Assembly: GCA_902494685.1 (NCBI GenBank)
Contig: CABUUE010000046.1
Span: 1-9,435 of the forward strand
Origin: an uncultured Collinsella sp.
GTDB lineage: Bacteria; Actinomycetota; Coriobacteriia; Coriobacteriales; Coriobacteriaceae
Direction of reading: 5' to 3'
Length of the DNA stretch: 9,435 nt
The translations under genes and the position numbers were made by a program. Under the pieces are notes generated by a model that worked only from the letters and a program-made list of their open reading frames with translations, was not told the DNA's origin and made no database searches. Of the stretch, positions 5,901 through 9,435 are shown piece by piece (the stretch's first letter is position 1; each line of letters begins with the position of its first letter).

Positions 5901-6001
5901 CAAGCCCGCCAGGGCGGCAATCTGCCTTTCAACTTCGGCGGCATGACCAGAAGGTCAATGCCGCCTCGTTTCAGGGCACCTTGCTCGCCCTGGCGGGCTT
6001 T
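5901..6001. mobile_element. Nearly self-complementary ~100-bp element, MITE/REP-like, with CGCTG flanks
   Basis: AAGCCCGCCAGGGCG (5902-5916) and its exact reverse complement (5986-6000) bound the element. Pairing continues inward: GCAA with TTGC after a one-base bulge, TGCC with GGCA, and AAC with GTT. A central hairpin follows, GGCGGCATGACC (5937-5948) against GGTCAATGCCGCC (5953-5965), with one bulged A and a 4-base loop AGAA. The whole unit therefore folds into one long imperfect hairpin. CGCTG flanks it in direct orientation at 5896-5900 and 6002-6006, like a 5-bp target duplication. It has no coding capacity. Alternative readings are a transcribed structured RNA or a terminator of the esterase; TTTCGCTG after the stem is only weakly U-rich. 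Confidence 0.55.
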
Positions 6002-6044
6002 CGCTGTTCGCGCCAAAACATCGGCGTTGCCATGGCCCAGATGC

Positions 6045-6094
6045 GGCACTTGGGGACGTTCCTTTTGTGCCGGCACTTGGGGACGGTCCTTGCA
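6045..6094. repeat. Two tandem REP-like units sharing GGCACTTGGGGACG
   Basis: Unit one (6045-6071, 27 bases) starts GGCACTTGGGGACG, continues TTCCTTTTGTGCC, and folds into a hairpin with GGCAC/GTGCC at the base and GGA/TCC at the tip. Unit two starts immediately after (6072) with the same 14 bases, then GTCCTT, and loses similarity near 6092. The style, with short G-rich palindromes in tandem in intergenic DNA, resembles repeats mobilised by RAYT/Y1-type transposases. No transposase is in the window. Bases 6007-6044 between this and the long hairpin hold nothing I can identify. Confidence 0.6.
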
Positions 6095-6106
6095 GCAATC
6101 TGTCGA

Positions 6107-6136
6107 TTGAACGTCGTTGTGCGTTCGCGCTATCAT
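6107..6136 (+). promoter_or_regulatory. Candidate promoter of feoAB
   Basis: TTGAAC (6107-6112, 4 of 6 to the -35) and TATCAT (6131-6136, 5 of 6 to the -10) are 18 bases apart, giving a start near 6143. A second possible -10, TACAAT at 6144-6149, lacks a good -35 but would place the start at about 6156, inside the operators. In either case the operators downstream are positioned to block transcription. Confidence 0.45.
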
Positions 6137-6151
6137 GCATGGTTACAATTG

Positions 6152-6184
6152 GTTAGCCGTGGCAAACGGTTAGCCAAGGTAAAC
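6152..6184 (+). promoter_or_regulatory. Tandem palindromic operators, likely metal-responsive (DtxR/IdeR-like)
   Basis: Two copies of a 16-base imperfect palindrome lie 17 bases apart: GTTAGCCGTGGCAAAC (6152-6167) and GTTAGCCAAGGTAAAC (6169-6184), identical at 13 of 16 positions. The half-site GGTTAGCC matches the core of the known DtxR/IdeR box TTAGGTTAGSCTAACCTAA, though the right halves differ from it. They sit between the promoter and the feoAB start, where an Fe(II)-loaded repressor would bind. Assignment to DtxR family is inference; a Fur- or MntR-type protein is possible. Confidence 0.6.
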
Positions 6185-6192
6185 TAAATGCA

Positions 6193-6207
6193 ACGCCCTG
6201 TGGGCGT
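6193..6207 (+). other. Small hairpin just before the feoAB ribosome site
   Basis: ACGCCC (6193-6198) and GGGCGT (6202-6207) form a 6-bp stem with loop TGT. The strong Shine-Dalgarno stretch GGGGGAGGAG begins a base or two later (about 6209-6218). It could modulate access of ribosomes, or simply be a stable leader hairpin. Confidence 0.4.
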
Positions 6208-6225
6208 CGGGGGAGGAGCACGGAC

Positions 6226-8586
6226 GTGAAGCTCGATACGCTCGAGATTGGAAAGGACGCCGTTGTCGCATCGGTGGCATCGGACGATCAGGCACTCCGA
6301 CAGCATATTTTGGACATGGGTCTAACGCCGGGCACCGAAGTCACCATGATGAAGTACGCCCCCATGGGTGACCCGCTCGAGATCCGCCTACGTGGCTACG
6401 AGTTGACGCTGCGCAAGGACGATGCCGCACGCATTGAGCTCGTGGATGTGCACGACACCGATACCGGCCCGCGCGTTAACGCCGCAATCGGCACGACGGA
6501 CCACCCGGCCCTGGGCGAGGGGACGTATTCACCCCGTGCGGCAAAGACGGCCGTGCCCGAGGGCGCGCCGCTGCATTTTGCCCTTGCCGGTAACCAAAAC
6601 TGCGGCAAGACCACGCTGTTCAACCAGCTTACGGGCTCCAACCAGCACGTCGGTAACTTTCCCGGCGTGACGGTCGACCGCAAGGACGGCACCATTCGCA
6701 ACCACCCCGAGGCGAGCGTTACCGACCTGCCCGGCATTTACTCCCTGTCGCCGTACACAGGCGAAGAAGTCGTGAGCCGTCAGTTCATCCTCGACGAGCG
6801 CCCGGACGCCATCATCGACATCATTGACGCCACCAACATCGAGCGCAACCTGTACCTGACGCTGCAGCTTATGGAGCTCGACCGCCCCATGGTCATCGCG
6901 CTCAACATGATGGACGAGGTGACGGCCAACGGCGGCGCCGTGGACGTCAACCTGCTCGAGAGCCTGCTGGGCGTGCCCGTTGTCCCCATTAGCGCTGCCC
7001 GCAACGAGGGTATCGGCGAGCTGGTGGATCATGCCTTGCACGTGGCGCGGTTCCGCGAGCGTCCCGGTCGCCTGGACTTTTGCGCACCCGATGGTCCAGA
7101 CGGCGGTGCGCTGCATCGCTGCATCCACGGCATCGCCAACCTTATCGAGGACCATGCCGCGACGGCGCACATTCCCGTGCGTTTTGCGGCGACCAAGCTG
7201 GTTGAGGGCGACGAGCTGGTGACCGAGGCGCTTCACCTGGATCGCAACGAGCTCGACGCTATCGAGCACATCATTACTCAGATGGAGGGCGAGGCCGGCA
7301 CCGACCGCCTGTCCGCGCTGGCCGATATGCGCTTTAGCTTTATCGGCGACGTGTGTGGGCGCTGCGTCGTCAAACCGCACGAGAGCCGCGAGCACGTGCG
7401 CTCCGTCAAGATCGACCGCATCCTGACGGGCCGCTACACGGCCATTCCGGCGTTCCTGGTGATCATGGGCCTCGTCTTTTGGCTGACGTTTGGCGTGATC
7501 GGCGCGGCGTTGCAGGGGCTCATGGAGGACGGCATCGCTGTCATCATCGCCTCGGCCGATGCGGGCCTCAAGGCGTTCGGAACCAACGACGTGGTGCGCT
7601 CGCTGGCTGTCGACGGCGTGCTTACGGGCGTGGGCAGCGTGCTGACCTTCCTTCCGATTATCGTCGTGCTCTTCTTGTTCCTCTCCATTCTGGAAGACTC
7701 CGGATACATGGCACGCGTGGCCTTTGTCATGGATAAGGTGCTGCGTCGCTTTGGCCTGTCGGGCCGCAGCTTCGTGCCTATGCTCGTCGGTTTTGGCTGT
7801 ACCGTGCCGGCTATCATGTCGACCCGTACGCTCCCATCCGAGCATGACCGCAAGATGACGGTCATGCTCACGCCGTTCATGAGCTGCTCGGCCAAGTTGC
7901 CGGTCTATGGTCTGCTGTGCGGGGCGTTTTTCCCACAGGCGACGGTTCCCGCCATGGTCTCGCTCTATCTGATTGGTATTGCGGTTGGTTGCATTGCGGC
8001 TTTGGTGCTCAACCGTACGGCATTTAAGGGCGACCCGGTGCCGTTTATCATGGAGCTTCCCAACTACCGCCTGCCGAGCGTCAAGACGACGGTGATGCTG
8101 GCATGGGATAAGGCCAAGGACTTTATTACCAAGGCCTTTACCATTATCTTTGCCGCTACCGTGGTCATCTGGTTCCTTCAGACGTTCGATATCCGCTTTA
8201 ATGTGGTCGCCGATCAGTCGCAGAGTCTGCTTGCCGGTCTGGGTAGCATCATCGCGCCGGTGTTGACCCCGCTCGGTTTTGGCGACTGGCGCGCCTCGAC
8301 GGCGCTCGTCACGGGACTCATCGCCAAGGAGAGCGTCATCTCGACGCTCACGGTGCTTTTGGGCGCAACGTCGCCCGCGGTGCTGTCAACCATGTTTTCG
8401 CCGTTTACCGCTTACGTGTTCCTGGTCTTTACGCTGCTGTACCCGCCCTGCGTGGCGTCCATCGGCGCCGTCAAGAGCGAGCTGGGCACGCGCTATGCCG
8501 TTGCTGTGTTCGCGTTTCAGGTGACGGTCGCCTGGATCGTGGCGTTTGTCGTGCATTCGGCGGGCATATTGCTGGGTTTGGCTTAG
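6226..8586 (+). CDS. feoB: Ferrous iron transporter, FeoA-FeoB fusion
   Basis: A 786-residue inner-membrane Fe(II) importer. Residues 1-75 are a FeoA SH3-like domain (ILDMGLTPGTEVTMMKYAPMGDPLEIRLRGYELTLR region), joined by a linker (about 76-115) to a full-length FeoB. The cytoplasmic G domain shows G1 GNQNCGKT (122-129), G2 around GVTVD (147-151), G3 DLPG (167-170), G4 NMMD (227-230) and G5 SAA (256-258). The membrane part starts near 405 and contains the two Gate motifs with conserved cysteines, VGFGCTVPAI (521-530) and FMSCSAKLPVY (551-561), then further helices to the C-terminus. The GTG start at 6226 has GGAGGAG 7-8 bases before it and opens directly with the FeoA domain. FeoA normally is a separate protein; fusions are known in several anaerobes. 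No feoC is visible. Control is probably by the tandem operators upstream. Confidence 0.97.
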   Translation: MKLDTLEIGKDAVVASVASDDQALRQHILDMGLTPGTEVTMMKYAPMGDPLEIRLRGYELTLRKDDAARIELVDVHDTDTGPRVNAAIGTTDHPALGEGTYSPRAAKTAVPEGAPLHFALAGNQNCGKTTLFNQLTGSNQHVGNFPGVTVDRKDGTIRNHPEASVTDLPGIYSLSPYTGEEVVSRQFILDERPDAIIDIIDATNIERNLYLTLQLMELDRPMVIALNMMDEVTANGGAVDVNLLESLLGVPVVPISAARNEGIGELVDHALHVARFRERPGRLDFCAPDGPDGGALHRCIHGIANLIEDHAATAHIPVRFAATKLVEGDELVTEALHLDRNELDAIEHIITQMEGEAGTDRLSALADMRFSFIGDVCGRCVVKPHESREHVRSVKIDRILTGRYTAIPAFLVIMGLVFWLTFGVIGAALQGLMEDGIAVIIASADAGLKAFGTNDVVRSLAVDGVLTGVGSVLTFLPIIVVLFLFLSILEDSGYMARVAFVMDKVLRRFGLSGRSFVPMLVGFGCTVPAIMSTRTLPSEHDRKMTVMLTPFMSCSAKLPVYGLLCGAFFPQATVPAMVSLYLIGIAVGCIAALVLNRTAFKGDPVPFIMELPNYRLPSVKTTVMLAWDKAKDFITKAFTIIFAATVVIWFLQTFDIRFNVVADQSQSLLAGLGSIIAPVLTPLGFGDWRASTALVTGLIAKESVISTLTVLLGATSPAVLSTMFSPFTAYVFLVFTLLYPPCVASIGAVKSELGTRYAVAVFAFQVTVAWIVAFVVHSAGILLGLA

Positions 8587-8627
8587 TTATTTATTGACGG
8601 CGCAACCTCTGTGTATTGAGTTGATTG

Positions 8628-8661
8628 CGGCCCCGCATCTGTACTGACGGATGCGGGGCCG
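8628..8661 (+). terminator. Hairpin after feoAB, probable terminator
   Basis: CGGCCCCGCATC (8628-8639) pairs perfectly with GATGCGGGGCCG (8650-8661) around a 10-base loop. The bases after the stem, TTGCTATATAAT, are only partly U-rich, so termination may be incomplete. It begins 42 bases after the feoAB stop codon. Confidence 0.65.
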
Positions 8662-8673
8662 TTGCTATATAAT
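8644..8673 (+). promoter_or_regulatory. Promoter of the SotB-like exporter, overlapping the feoAB terminator hairpin
   Basis: A perfect TATAAT at 8668-8673 is preceded at 18 bases by CTGACG (8644-8649, 4 of 6 to the -35), which lies in the hairpin loop. Transcription would start near 8680 and give a leader of about 30 bases containing GGAGAGG, 8 bases before the ATG at 8710. Confidence 0.55.
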
Positions 8674-8709
8674 CGCCCACCGCCCAAGACAATCGGAGAG
8701 GTTTCCTAC

Positions 8710-9435
8710 ATGACTCAGGCAAGACAAGATGGCATCTCACTCAAGCAGTGGCTCCCGCTTATTGGGCTCGCCTGTTGCGCGTTCGTATTCAACACGTCGG
8801 AGTTCATGCCCATCGGTCTTCTGACTGATATTGCCGCATCGTTCTCGCTCACGGAGGCCCAAGCAGGCATCATGATCTCGGTCTACGCCTGGGGCGTCAT
8901 GCTGCTGTCGCTGCCGCTTATGGTGTTTGCCTCGCGCTTTGAGTTCAAGCGGATGCTGCTCGGCGTGCTCGCCGTGTTCTCGCTGGGCCAGTTCCTGTCC
9001 GCCGTGGCGCCCACCTATCCTATTTTGGTTTGCGCACGTCTGGTGGTCGCCTGCGCGCATGCCGTGTTCTGGTCGGTCGCCTCGATTATGGCCTCGCGCC
9101 TGGTCGACAGTCGCCACGGAGCGCTCGCCATCAGCATGATCGCCACGGGCTCGTCCATCGCGCAGATCTTTGGCCTGCCGATCGGCCGCGCCATCGGGCT
9201 GGCCGTGGGCTGGCGCATGACGTTTGCCGTGGTCGGGGCCCTCTCAGCCATCGCGGTCGTCTACCAGGCCGCGGTGTTCCCGGCCATGCCGGCGGGCGAG
9301 CGCTTTACCGTCAAACAGCTGCCCGAGCTGCTCAAGAATCCGTTCCTGGTCGCGCTCTACGCGGTCACGGTTTTTATGGCGACCGGCTATTACGCAAGCT
9401 ACAGCTACATTGAGCCTTTCCTGGCGCAGGTCGCA
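8710..9435 (+). CDS. MFS sugar-efflux transporter, SotB-like, C-terminus beyond the window
   Basis: The first 242 codons of a proton-coupled major-facilitator exporter (DHA1 branch); about 150 more residues would be expected from the usual length near 395. The N-terminal pattern FNTSEFMPIGLLTDIA (27-42) matches the FNTTEFVPVGLL signature of the SotB/YdeA sugar-efflux family. IMISVYAWGVMLLSLPLM (54-71), ARLVVACAHAVFWS (109-122), ATGSSIAQIFGLPIGRAIG (145-163), GWRMTF (167-172) and YSYIEPFL (231-238) follow the same family order. Relatives export arabinose, IPTG and similar sugars, or act as drug exporters; the substrate cannot be read from the sequence. The ATG at 8710 has GGAGAGG 8 bases upstream. 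It has its own promoter directly after the feoAB terminator and is unlikely to be functionally tied to iron uptake. Confidence 0.88.
   Translation, partial: MTQARQDGISLKQWLPLIGLACCAFVFNTSEFMPIGLLTDIAASFSLTEAQAGIMISVYAWGVMLLSLPLMVFASRFEFKRMLLGVLAVFSLGQFLSAVAPTYPILVCARLVVACAHAVFWSVASIMASRLVDSRHGALAISMIATGSSIAQIFGLPIGRAIGLAVGWRMTFAVVGALSAIAVVYQAAVFPAMPAGERFTVKQLPELLKNPFLVALYAVTVFMATGYYASYSYIEPFLAQVA

Noticed and set aside
5861..6006. CRISPR array or tRNA-like structure in the hairpin-rich gap
   Set aside because: The repeats are inverted or a two-unit tandem rather than regularly spaced with unique spacers, and no cloverleaf with a CCA end or anticodon arm is present.
6529..7845. Minus-strand open frame of about 438 codons opposite feoAB
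   Set aside because: It is fully within the FeoB coding sequence, rich in His/Gln/Ala/Val with no recognisable domain, and is a shadow frame.

Overview
The window is GC-rich, densely coded bacterial DNA. Gene content and style suggest an anaerobic actinobacterium of the Coriobacteriia, most likely Collinsella or a close relative. The reasons are GTG starts with strong Shine-Dalgarno sites, a FeoA-FeoB fusion, an AsnRS gene, a TrpX-type transporter and a SotB-type exporter. This taxonomic guess is inference; no rRNA or other marker is present. Most of the window is ordinary chromosomal housekeeping and transport. There is no phage, no CRISPR array, no tRNA or rRNA, and no intact transposase gene.

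Layout, left half, all on the minus strand. Reading in the direction of transcription (right to left): a PTS EIIA phosphocarrier (4714-4151) ending in a hairpin terminator; asparaginyl-tRNA synthetase (3969-2566) with its own extended -10 promoter and a very strong terminator; a DeoR/WYL-type regulator (2305-1520); a lipoprotein substrate-binding protein of the TrpX family (1359-379) with its own promoter; and the first 58 codons of the partner ABC permease (175 to the window edge). The ATPase of that importer is presumably just outside the window.

Layout, right half, all on the plus strand: an alpha/beta-hydrolase esterase (4959-5861), divergent from the PTS gene; a 364-base intergenic region rich in structure (5862-6225); a FeoA-FeoB fusion ferrous-iron transporter (6226-8586); a hairpin whose loop overlaps the next promoter; and a SotB-like sugar-efflux MFS transporter cut by the window end (8710 onward).

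The non-coding DNA is the most rewarding part. Between the esterase and feoAB lie, in order: a perfect 12-bp hairpin starting inside the esterase stop codon; an approximately 100-bp nearly self-complementary element with 15-bp perfect terminal inverted repeats and CGCTG on both sides, which looks like a small non-autonomous mobile element; a tandem REP-like repeat; a sigma70-type promoter; and two tandem palindromic operators of the form GTTAGCCnnGGnAAAC, likely the iron-responsive control of feoAB. On the left side, a GCTGTTG(A/T)AAA word recurs four times around the WYL regulator and the TrpX-type promoter, and may be a shared regulatory site.
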